This document shows positions 6,250-13,404 of a DNA stretch of 13,691 nt, piece after piece. The position numbers and the translations under genes were made by a program. The notes beneath the pieces are model-generated. The model worked only from the letters and a program-made list of their open reading frames with translations. It searched no databases and was not told where the DNA came from. This DNA comes from Bacteroidota bacterium (GTDB lineage: Bacteria > Bacteroidota > Bacteroidia > Cytophagales > Cyclobacteriaceae), in contig JAEZDW010000412.1 in NCBI GenBank assembly GCA_023417955.1, positions 1 to 13,691 of the forward strand. Direction: 5' to 3'. Position 1 is the first letter of the stretch. The number at the start of each line of letters is the position of its first letter.

Positions 6250-7140
6250 ATGGCCAGCTTAAAGGAAGTAAAGAACAGAATAAATTCGGTTGTCAGTACG
6301 CAACAGATCACCAAAGCCATGAAGATGGTGGCGGCTGCCAAGTTGCGTAAGTCGCAGGACCGTATCACACAACTCAGACCCTACGCGCAGAAGCTTGGCT
6401 CGATTCTTCAGAACCTTTCAGCAGCGCAGGCGGATGCAGATACCGATACATGGTACAGTGCTGTCCGTGACTCCGGCAGAGTGCTTGTTGTAGCGGTTAG
6501 TTCTGACCGGGGTCTTTGCGGATCGTTCAACAGCAATATCTTCAAAGGCGTCGTTCGTCTTATCGAAGAAAACTATGCCGGACAAATGAGAGCAGGAAAT
6601 GTGTCATTTCTTCCTATGGGCAGAAAGGCTGTGGAGTTCTTCAGCAAACGGAGCGGCGCAAAAGTGATAAGCCAGTATGGAAACATCTTCAGTCATCTTG
6701 ACTTTGAACACGTTTCTGAGGCCGGTGATTACATCATTGATGCTTTCAGGGCAGCAAAGTATGACAAGGTAATATTGGTGTACAACGAGTTCAAGAACGT
6801 GGCTACGCAAATCGTGCGTATGGAGCAGCTGCTCCCGATTTTGCCGCCGGCAGCGGAATCGTCAAAGACCAATCAAATAGACTATATTTACCAACCCGAA
6901 CAGGAGGAGATTCTGAAAGGTCTGATTCCGAAATCTATCAAGATTCAATTGTTCAAGGCGCTGCTTGATTCAAATGCAGCTGAAAATGGAGCGCGAATGA
7001 CTGCCATGGACAAGGCAACGGAAAATGCCGGTGAGTTGCTTAAGGAACTCAGACTGACGTACAACAGAACACGACAGGCGGCGATTACCAAGGAAATTCT
7101 TGAGATCGTCGGCGGTGCGGAGGCACTTAAGTCTTCCTGA
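6250..7140 (+). CDS. atpG: F0F1 ATP synthase subunit gamma
   Basis: Gamma is the rotating shaft inside the F1 head. The 296-residue protein begins with the conserved MASLKEVKNRINSVVSTQQI segment and then KAMKMVAAAKLRK, the N-terminal coiled-coil helix. The alpha/beta fold region (about 75-100) carries VVAVSSDRGLCGSFN, and the C-terminal helix holds LTYNRTRQAAITKEILEIV (about 269-287). Length and both coiled-coil ends are normal. ATG 6250 follows atpA by 12 nt, with a weak AGG at 6242-6244. It is the last gene of the unit; a strong terminator lies 18 nt downstream. Neither atpD (beta) nor atpC (epsilon) follows, although both are needed for a working enzyme. Confidence 0.96.
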   Translation: MASLKEVKNRINSVVSTQQITKAMKMVAAAKLRKSQDRITQLRPYAQKLGSILQNLSAAQADADTDTWYSAVRDSGRVLVVAVSSDRGLCGSFNSNIFKGVVRLIEENYAGQMRAGNVSFLPMGRKAVEFFSKRSGAKVISQYGNIFSHLDFEHVSEAGDYIIDAFRAAKYDKVILVYNEFKNVATQIVRMEQLLPILPPAAESSKTNQIDYIYQPEQEEILKGLIPKSIKIQLFKALLDSNAAENGARMTAMDKATENAGELLKELRLTYNRTRQAAITKEILEIVGGAEALKSS

Positions 7141-7158
7141 TCCACGACGAAAAGAATC

Positions 7159-7189
7159 AAAAAAGTCTCCCCTCGCGGAGACTTTTTTT
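7159..7189 (+). terminator. Intrinsic terminator after atpG
   Basis: AAAAAAGTCTCC (7159-7170) pairs with GGAGACTTTTTT (7177-7188) around a 6-nt loop (CCTCGC). The core GTCTCC/GGAGAC stem is followed by a run of seven T (7183-7189). The A-run on the 5' side means the structure could work in both directions. It ends the bactofilin-atp transcript and lies just 4 nt before the next start codon. Confidence 0.9.
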
Positions 7190-7193
7190 GTTT

Positions 7194-7997
7194 ATGCCCG
7201 CAAGCGATTTATACAGACCCGTCAATACGCTCAGCATCGATGTTGCATGTGGTGCAGCGTGTAACAGCTACTTTTTCGCGAAGGCTTTCAATGTACCCGT
7301 TTCGTGGCTCGCACTTCTTGTCCTCTCATTAAGCGTGTGGATACTATACACAACGGATCATCTACTGGATGCCTGGAAGATGGGTGAAAACGCAAATACT
7401 GACCGCCACCTGTTTCATGTCCGACACTTCGGGGTACTCAGTACGATTACGTGTGCATTAATAATTGCCGACCTGATTCTGGTGTGGCTTCTGCCTGGAA
7501 CTATGATTCGCGCCGGTGTGATACTCGGATTGGTTGCCGGGGTTTACTTTCTTCTCATACAACGTATCCACTGGGCGAAAGAATTTTTCGCAGCTGCATT
7601 GTATACTGCGGGGATTCTCGTTCCCGTCCTGGCAGATTGGTCAATTCCTCTGCAAAATTCGCTTCCCCTTATTTTTCAGTTTTATCTCGCCGCACTGCTG
7701 AATCTTATCCTTTTTTCCTGGTTTGATTATGATCGTGACATCAGGCAGGGTTCTTTCTCATTTGTTACTCGGGTGGGGCGGGATGCGACGGTTGTCGTTC
7801 TGTTTGTGGTTTTTGCCATTCAGACAGGACTGCTGGTGTTGAGTGCGTTCAGTATATTTTTCTTGTTGCCGTGGTTGATTGGCTGCGGCCATATTATTAT
7901 CTATTTAAGGCGTGATTACTTTGTCCGGATGGACAACTTCCGTCTTGCAGGTGACGCACTCTTTCTTTTACCTCTGGTTGTCGTCCTTCTGTCATGA
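7194..7997 (+). CDS. Polytopic membrane protein with UbiA-like Asp motifs, substrate unknown
   Basis: The 267-residue protein is very hydrophobic, with about eight membrane segments. Two acidic motifs lie at helix/loop edges: YTTDHLLDAWK (D55, D59) and WFDYDRDIRQG (D178, D180, D182), with a KEFFAAALYTAGI segment (129-141) between them. This layout resembles the UbiA superfamily of membrane prenyltransferases, where two Asp-rich motifs bind the Mg2+-diphosphate. The motifs here are divergent from the classic NDxxDxxxD, so function is uncertain. I chose ATG 7194. A TTG at 7188 would add two residues but lies in the terminator T-run, and the next in-frame Met is at residue 63. The downstream methyltransferase overlaps it by 4 bp, which suggests that the two act in one pathway. 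It could also be a non-enzymatic UbiA-like membrane protein. Confidence 0.7.
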   Translation: MPASDLYRPVNTLSIDVACGAACNSYFFAKAFNVPVSWLALLVLSLSVWILYTTDHLLDAWKMGENANTDRHLFHVRHFGVLSTITCALIIADLILVWLLPGTMIRAGVILGLVAGVYFLLIQRIHWAKEFFAAALYTAGILVPVLADWSIPLQNSLPLIFQFYLAALLNLILFSWFDYDRDIRQGSFSFVTRVGRDATVVVLFVVFAIQTGLLVLSAFSIFFLLPWLIGCGHIIIYLRRDYFVRMDNFRLAGDALFLLPLVVVLLS

Positions 7998-8614
7998 GCA
8001 AGACCAATGGATTTGATTTCATTGCCCCCTATTACGACAAGCTTGCATCGCTTGTTTATGGAAATGCGATCAAAAATTCACAGCACGTGTTCCTTGATCG
8101 TATTCCAAAGGCGTCACGCATACTGGTAGTCGGAGGGGGTACCGGCGTCTTTCTTTCAGCGTTGCACCAATATGTACCCGATGCACATGTCGTTTATGTA
8201 GATAGCTCGGCTCGCATGCTGGCCATTGCTGAAAAGGCGAAACCACCCGGCTTGCAGACGGTTTTTGTACATGGCGGATTTGAGGACATCCCACACGGGC
8301 AGTCATTTGATGTTGTGGTCACCTATTTTTTTCTTGACATGTTTTCTGTCGTGGACCTGCAAAACGTGATAACGAGAATAACAGAATGTATGGCTCCGGA
8401 TGGCATGTGGCTGGTAGCCGATTTTGTCAGGCGCAAATGGTGGCACCGCGTTCTCCTTGTCGGGATGTATGCATTCTTCATGGCTTTCGCCGGTGTTAGC
8501 GTTTTTTCATTGCCCGACTGGAACCGTCAGCTTATTCTTGCAGGCCTGCGGAAGATGGATTCCCGGTCTTTTTATTCGGGATTCATTGAAAGCGCTGTTT
8601 ACAAAAGGGATTGA
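7994..8614 (+). CDS. Class I SAM-dependent methyltransferase, substrate unknown
   Basis: The 206-residue protein has a Rossmann-type SAM-binding fold. Motif I is ILVVGGGTGVFL at about 43-54, followed by the acidic VVYVDSS with D70, which should bind the SAM ribose, and RMLAIAEKA after it. FDVVVTYFFLDMF (105-117) is the motif II/III strand. The later part (149-175) holds KWWHRVLLVGMYAFFMAF, an amphipathic or membrane-touching stretch, suggesting work at the membrane surface. It resembles UbiE-like enzymes in its SAM core only. ATG 7994 overlaps the stop of the preceding UbiA-like gene (ATGA), so translation is coupled and a shared pathway is likely. The acceptor could be an isoprenoid, quinone or lipid, which is inference. 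Confidence 0.82.
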   Translation: MSKTNGFDFIAPYYDKLASLVYGNAIKNSQHVFLDRIPKASRILVVGGGTGVFLSALHQYVPDAHVVYVDSSARMLAIAEKAKPPGLQTVFVHGGFEDIPHGQSFDVVVTYFFLDMFSVVDLQNVITRITECMAPDGMWLVADFVRRKWWHRVLLVGMYAFFMAFAGVSVFSLPDWNRQLILAGLRKMDSRSFYSGFIESAVYKRD

Positions 8615-8758
8615 ATGAGTCGTGGTAAGCCGGTACAGCAACTCTAAAATGTCCGGTTTGGGTGTTTCGCAATTGTTTTCTACCGGCGTTAGGCTTATCT
8701 TGCATGGATACCCTTTCGGCTTGGCATTAAACGAAATGAATTATCGGTTCCCACCATT

Positions 8759-10582
8759 ATGCAGGATCTGGCGAATATTCCGGTAGTCTTGTATGAGTAT
8801 GTGATTTCGGCTGCCGGCGAGGGTCACTTCAGGTACCTGAGCGAGTCGTCTCGTGCAATTCTGGGTGTTGAGCCGGACTCAGTAATCAATGATCCAACCC
8901 TTATGGATCTCATGGTACACCCGGAAGATTTTCCTTCCATGATACAGTCCTCTCAAGCAAGTCTCAAAACCGGCGGGGAATGGTATTGGCATGGACGCAT
9001 GATCGTGCGCGGCCAGGAACGATGGATGGAAGTGCGGTCAAATTTTGAAAAACTGGCTGACGGTTCCGTGTGTCGCAGAGGGATTATTCAGGATGTCACG
9101 GATCGCCGCGAGTATTTTAAGGAAAGTGAACTTCGTTACGACGCATTGGTGGAGCGTTTGCCTATCGGTATCGTTGTACATAATCACGGAAAACTTGTGT
9201 ATGCAAATGCACAAGCGCACGAAATCCTCGGTGCTGCACCGCCTTCATTGGTTAACACGCATGTACTTAATTACATTCATCCCGACTATCGTGATAATAT
9301 TGTAGGGAAGCTTAAGGAGGTTGCTGCCGTCACGCCGACGAAAATGGTTGAACAAAAGTTTCTTCGTGTTGATGGAAGAGTCATCGATGTAGAGACTTCG
9401 GCCTTTCCGTTTATGTTCAAAGGCTCGCCTTCAATCCAGGTAATCTTCCGTGACATAACTGAACGAAAGCAGGCTGAGGCACGACTGAAGAAGAATGAAA
9501 CAATGTTTACGCAATTGTTTCAGAACGTTCCCATCGCCGTCGTTCTCCTTAATGAAAATGGCAAGGTGACCCAGGTCAATCCGGGATTTGAGCAGATGTT
9601 TGGTTACCCGATGCACGAGCTGAAGGGAAAAAATCTCAACGACTTTATTGTTCCCGATCATCTTCATAACGAAGGCATCGACCTTAACAACCTCATCACG
9701 TCTAACAAAGTAGTGAAGCTGGACACGTTGCGTCGCCACAAAGACGGAAGAATTGTAAACGTGATTCTTTACGGCGTGCCTATCATGCAGGAAAATCAGA
9801 CGATAGGCATTTATGGAGTTTATATTGACATAACTGATCGTATTAAGGTCGAAGAGGAACTCAAAATACGAAATGCGGAACTCGACAACTTTGTGTACAA
9901 GGTTTCTCATGACCTTCGCGCCCCTTTATCGTCAATCCTTGGTCTTGTAAACCTCGCGAAACTTCCCGGTAATACGGATAATCCTTTAACGTACATCGAT
10001 ATTATCGGAGGTAAGGTGGAACAGCTTGACCACTTTATTGGTGACGTATTGAGCCATTCAAAGAATCTCAAGATGGATGTCACCATCAGCAAGGTTGACT
10101 TTTCACAAATTATTGAACGCACATTCAATGACCTTAACTACCTCGAAGGAGCAGGCGAAATCAAACGGATAATAAACGTAAGCGGTGATGAGTTTTTCAG
10201 TGACCCCTGGCGGATTTCCGAAATCTTTCGCAACCTGATTTCAAATGCCATTAAGTACAGGCAAACCGAAGACGTTCAGTCGGAGGTAACTATAAAAGTG
10301 TTCGTCGACAGTCATCGCGCCGAGATATCCTTTGCTGACAACGGCATTGGAATCGATGATGCAAACCTGGTGCGGATTTTTGAAATGTTTTATCGTGCCA
10401 CAGAACAGTCTGATGGCTCCGGAATCGGCCTCTACATCGTGAAGAATGCCGTCGACAAACTTGGTGGTCAGATCACCGTATCAAGCAAGCCTTTCCAGGG
10501 TACGAGGTTTCATATTATATTGCCCAACCGAATGAGGAGCGGGGTCTCCCGAACCAGCCCAATAGCAGCCGAACAAGGATGA
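8759..10582 (+). CDS. Soluble sensor histidine kinase with three PAS domains
   Basis: Cytoplasmic sensor kinase of 607 residues, with no membrane helix or signal peptide. Three PAS-type sensor domains lie at about 5-118, 125-238 and 247-365, each ending in the PAC-like DVTDR or DIT[ED]R motif (at 112, 232 and 357). The HisKA domain has H384 in VSHDLRAPL as the phosphorylation site. The HATPase domain shows the N box NLISNAIKY (492-500), the G1 motif DNGIG (527-531), the F box FEMFYRA and the G2 motif GSGIGL (553-558). There is no receiver domain, and no response regulator lies nearby, so its partner is unknown. The ligand of the PAS domains cannot be told. ATG 8759 is the only good start in the open frame, and no Shine-Dalgarno is seen. 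The downstream gene overlaps by ATGA. Confidence 0.92.
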   Translation: MQDLANIPVVLYEYVISAAGEGHFRYLSESSRAILGVEPDSVINDPTLMDLMVHPEDFPSMIQSSQASLKTGGEWYWHGRMIVRGQERWMEVRSNFEKLADGSVCRRGIIQDVTDRREYFKESELRYDALVERLPIGIVVHNHGKLVYANAQAHEILGAAPPSLVNTHVLNYIHPDYRDNIVGKLKEVAAVTPTKMVEQKFLRVDGRVIDVETSAFPFMFKGSPSIQVIFRDITERKQAEARLKKNETMFTQLFQNVPIAVVLLNENGKVTQVNPGFEQMFGYPMHELKGKNLNDFIVPDHLHNEGIDLNNLITSNKVVKLDTLRRHKDGRIVNVILYGVPIMQENQTIGIYGVYIDITDRIKVEEELKIRNAELDNFVYKVSHDLRAPLSSILGLVNLAKLPGNTDNPLTYIDIIGGKVEQLDHFIGDVLSHSKNLKMDVTISKVDFSQIIERTFNDLNYLEGAGEIKRIINVSGDEFFSDPWRISEIFRNLISNAIKYRQTEDVQSEVTIKVFVDSHRAEISFADNGIGIDDANLVRIFEMFYRATEQSDGSGIGLYIVKNAVDKLGGQITVSSKPFQGTRFHIILPNRMRSGVSRTSPIAAEQG

Positions 10583-11748
10583 GGATTGTAGAAGTAACTA
10601 ATGAGCATTTGGCTAACGAGTTCCTGATGCTTCCGGTCAAATTATACCGAAACGAAGGCAAATGGATACGCCCGCTCGATAAAGATATTCATAACGTCTT
10701 TGACACTACGAAGAACAAAGCGTTTCGCCACGGACAGTGTGCGCGCTGGATTCTTGTTGACGACAAGAACGAAACGATCGGGAGAGTTGCAGCATTCGTC
10801 AATGACAAGATTGTTCACAAAGGCAACGACCAGCCCACCGGCGGAATGGGGTTCTTTGAGTGCGTCGAAGACAAGGCGGCTGCCTTCATGCTTTTTGATA
10901 CTTGTCGTGAATGGCTGGCAGCACGTGGAATGGAAGCTATGGATGGCCCCATCAATTTTGGAAGCCGTGATCGGTGGTGGGGTCTGCTCGTTGAAGGGTT
11001 TGATCGCGAGCCAAACTACCAATGCAATTATAACTTTCCCTATTACAAGACCTTCTTCGAGGAATACGGATTCCAGGTTTACTTCTACCAGCTCACGTTC
11101 GCCCGGAAGGTAAAAGATCCCTTGTCTCCACGCCTGGCGGAAAAGGCAGAGTTAATCGCGCGCAATCCCGATTATTCATTCCGTTATCTGCGTAAGGACG
11201 AAATGCCACGCCTCGCCGAATATCTGCACCACGTTTATAACAAGGCCTGGGGCAACCGCTCCGAAAACCCGGAGATTACCTTGCAGCAGGCACATCTTAT
11301 GGTTAAGCAGATGAAGCCGATTATGGACAGGAAACTGTTGTACTTCGGATTCTTCAAAGATGAACCTGTAAGTTTCTTCCTGTCGCTTCCTGAGATCAAC
11401 CAGATATTCAAGCACGTAAATGGTAAGCTCGACTGGAAGGGCAAGCTCATTGCGTTGGCACATACATTATTACGAACTAATCGCAAGGCGTTCGGAATAC
11501 TTTTCGGAATCGTTCCGGAACACCAGGGGAAAGGTGTTGATGGTGCGATGATCATGAACGCCAGGAAGGTGCTTCAGGAAAGTTATAACCGGTACAATGA
11601 GTATGAGATGAACTGGATCGGTGACTTCAACCCGAAAATGATTAATGTCGTACAACAAGTCGGCGGATACGTCTCGAAACGACACGCTACCTATAGGAAG
11701 TTATTTGATGAGTCAAAACCTTTCAGAAGGGCCCCAATTTTGAATTAG
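10579..11748 (+). CDS. GNAT-like protein, putative acyltransferase of unknown substrate
   Basis: The 389-residue soluble protein belongs to a group often annotated as GNAT family or hypothetical in Bacteroidota. The C-terminal half holds a recognisable acetyl-CoA-binding motif, GIVPEHQGKGVDGAM (310-323), with the Q316-G-K-G319 pyrophosphate loop. It is followed by a helix and NWIGDFNPKMINVVQQVGG (345-363), which resembles the N-x-x-x-x-x-x-x-GF end of GNAT folds. The N-terminal half has GRVAAFVND (68-76), a beta-strand pair typical of a second, degenerate GNAT domain, and an unusual Trp/Asp/Arg-rich patch, INFGSRDRWWGLL (125-137). ATG 10579 overlaps the kinase stop by 4 bp, and the VTT gene follows after 1 nt. 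The acceptor cannot be read from the sequence; the close tie to a sensor kinase and a membrane protein is the main clue. Confidence 0.72.
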   Translation: MRIVEVTNEHLANEFLMLPVKLYRNEGKWIRPLDKDIHNVFDTTKNKAFRHGQCARWILVDDKNETIGRVAAFVNDKIVHKGNDQPTGGMGFFECVEDKAAAFMLFDTCREWLAARGMEAMDGPINFGSRDRWWGLLVEGFDREPNYQCNYNFPYYKTFFEEYGFQVYFYQLTFARKVKDPLSPRLAEKAELIARNPDYSFRYLRKDEMPRLAEYLHHVYNKAWGNRSENPEITLQQAHLMVKQMKPIMDRKLLYFGFFKDEPVSFFLSLPEINQIFKHVNGKLDWKGKLIALAHTLLRTNRKAFGILFGIVPEHQGKGVDGAMIMNARKVLQESYNRYNEYEMNWIGDFNPKMINVVQQVGGYVSKRHATYRKLFDESKPFRRAPILN

Positions 11749-11749
11749 T

Positions 11750-12349
11750 ATGCAACAGGAGGAAACGGGACAGGAATCAAAATCGTCTTTTCTGATTAAG
11801 AATCTGATCAAAGGCCTGCTTTGGCTCGCGGTGATTCTGGTGGCATTCATATTTGCCAAAGACTTTTTACTGGCGAACTTTGAACAACACATCGGGGTCC
11901 TCAAGGATAAGCCCCTGATTTTGTTTTCAATCTTTTTTGTTTCGGAAGTTGTTTTCGGAATAATTCCACCGGTACTTTTTATGTCCATGTGGAAGCTGCT
12001 GATGCATGTCCCTCTCGGGCAATATGTCTTCTTCTTGACATTGCTGACTATTATCTCGTTCATTTGTGGAATCATTGGTTTTTACGTCGGCAAATACTTT
12101 TCAGAGACGTCATTCTATCGACGGATCGAAGAACGATACTTGTTGCAATACAACAAACAATTGAAGAGGTTCGGTGTGTTCCTGGTAATCGTCGGTGCAG
12201 TGACGCCACTACCGTTTTCGGGGACGTGCATGTTGGCCGGATCGGTACACTTGCCTTTTAAGAGCTTCATACTTGCCTGTGCAACGCGGGTATTTTACTT
12301 CCTGATTTATGGCTGGATAGCCTGGTCTTTTCCGGGCCTCTTTATATAA
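11750..12349 (+). CDS. VTT domain (DedA/SNARE-associated family) membrane protein
   Basis: The 199-residue protein has a charged cytoplasmic N-terminus and membrane segments at about 19-39, 56-80, 88-117, 141-165 and 172-196. The VTT/DedA fold is suggested by SEVVFGIIPPVLFM (65-78, a half-inserted hairpin), GIIGFYVGKYF (107-117), and the second half RFGVFLVIVGAVTPLPFSG (140-158) with its Pro-containing re-entrant loop. R180 follows in the LACATRVFYF segment. Members of this superfamily scramble or carry lipid-linked molecules such as undecaprenyl phosphate or phosphatidylethanolamine, or support the proton motive force. Which of these applies here is not known. ATG 11750 is one base after the stop of the GNAT-like gene, so the two are probably translated together. 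No Shine-Dalgarno is close enough to count. Confidence 0.78.
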   Translation: MQQEETGQESKSSFLIKNLIKGLLWLAVILVAFIFAKDFLLANFEQHIGVLKDKPLILFSIFFVSEVVFGIIPPVLFMSMWKLLMHVPLGQYVFFLTLLTIISFICGIIGFYVGKYFSETSFYRRIEERYLLQYNKQLKRFGVFLVIVGAVTPLPFSGTCMLAGSVHLPFKSFILACATRVFYFLIYGWIAWSFPGLFI

Positions 12350-12354
12350 CAATT

Positions 12355-12384
12355 TTTGTCGAAGGGTGTTAATGCGTAAGTTCG
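12355..12384 (+). promoter_or_regulatory. Weak candidate promoter for hemH
   Basis: TTTG at 12355-12358 is followed after 18 bp by TAAGTTCG (12377-12384), one mismatch from TAnnTTTG. The spacing is slightly short and the leader would be only about 5 nt. It is a possibility only; hemH may simply be read from the upstream genes. Confidence 0.22.
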
Positions 12385-12393
12385 TGCTCGCTT

Positions 12394-13404
12394 ATGAAGG
12401 ACAAAGTCGCGGTTTTGCTCATTAATCTCGGTACCCCCGACAGCCCGTCGGTTCCGCATGTTCGTTCTTACCTGTCGCAATTCCTTAACGACCCCAGAGT
12501 GATCGATATTCCGTGGCTGCCACGGAAGTTGCTGGTCAATGTGATAATCGTACCCTTCAGAGCACCCAAGTCAGCCAAAGTCTATCAGCAGCTTTGGACT
12601 GAAGAGGGTTCACCGTTGCTCTTCCACAGCGAACGGGCACGTGATCTTTTACAGGAAACGCTGGGCGAAAGCCACGACGTATATCTCGCAATGCGATATA
12701 AAAACCCGTCTATCCCGGACGTGCTGGAACGCATACGAAAGAAAAACTACCGGCGCATCATCGTACTTCCGATGTTTCCGCAATACGCTTCTGCGACAAC
12801 CGGATCAGCTCACGACGAGGTCATGCGTGTCGTGCGAAAGTGGTGGGTAATACCTGAAATCAGGTTTGTCAGTCAATACTATGATCACCCTGCTTATCTC
12901 GAGGCGTTTGTAGCGCGTGGTCGTCAATACGATCTCTCGCAGTACGAGCATTTCCTTTTTTCATATCACGGTCTTCCTGAACGGCAAGTCGACAAAGTTC
13001 ACGAAGATGGTTCATGTGCCGACCATAACTGCGAATCAGAAATAAACGAAGCGAATAAATTCTGTTACAAAGCAACCTGTTATGCTACGACACGCCTTCT
13101 TGCCGAGAGGCTTGGAATCCCACCTGAAAAGTACACGGTGTGTTTTCAGTCGCGTCTTGACAAGGAGTGGCTCACACCATTCTCGGACGCGGTTGTAGAA
13201 GATTGTGCAAAACGCGGCATGAAAAAGATACTCGCATTTTCTCCAGCCTTCACAGCAGATTGTCTTGAAACAATTATCGAAATTGGTGAAGAGTACCAGG
13301 AGTTATTCGTTCATAACGGCGGCGAAAAAGTTCAACTCGTTGAAAGCCTCAATGATCATCCGATGTGGATTGAATGTCTGAAAGATCTGGTGTTGTCGGC
13401 TTAA
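12394..13404 (+). CDS. hemH: Ferrochelatase (protoporphyrin IX iron insertion)
   Basis: HemH inserts Fe2+ into protoporphyrin (or coproporphyrin) in heme synthesis. The 336-residue chain fits the bacterial family. It shows NLGTPDSP at 11-18, QLWTEEGSPL (66-75), VLPMFPQYASATTGSA (124-139), the catalytic histidine H192 in SYHGLPERQ, FQSRLDKEWLTPF (251-263) and the metal/proton-path glutamate E292 in ADCLETIIEIGEE. Between H192 and the TTRLLAERL helix lies an extra segment with four cysteines, C208, C213, C224 and C229, spaced x4-x10-x4. The E. coli enzyme is shorter here. The cysteines could bind a [2Fe-2S] cluster or another metal, as in some bacterial ferrochelatases, but this is inference. 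ATG 12394 is chosen because MKDKVAVLLINLGTP matches the family N-terminus. It lies 44 nt after the VTT gene. Confidence 0.95.
   Translation: MKDKVAVLLINLGTPDSPSVPHVRSYLSQFLNDPRVIDIPWLPRKLLVNVIIVPFRAPKSAKVYQQLWTEEGSPLLFHSERARDLLQETLGESHDVYLAMRYKNPSIPDVLERIRKKNYRRIIVLPMFPQYASATTGSAHDEVMRVVRKWWVIPEIRFVSQYYDHPAYLEAFVARGRQYDLSQYEHFLFSYHGLPERQVDKVHEDGSCADHNCESEINEANKFCYKATCYATTRLLAERLGIPPEKYTVCFQSRLDKEWLTPFSDAVVEDCAKRGMKKILAFSPAFTADCLETIIEIGEEYQELFVHNGGEKVQLVESLNDHPMWIECLKDLVLSA

Noticed and set aside
8629..8687. Inverted repeat GCCGGTA / TACCGGC in the gap before the histidine kinase
   Set aside because: Only 7 bp with a 45-nt loop and no T-run; not convincing as a terminator or operator. No clear promoter was found in this 144-bp gap.
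9431..9910. 159-codon antisense frame inside the histidine kinase gene
   Set aside because: Fully antisense to the PAS domains and without recognisable motifs.
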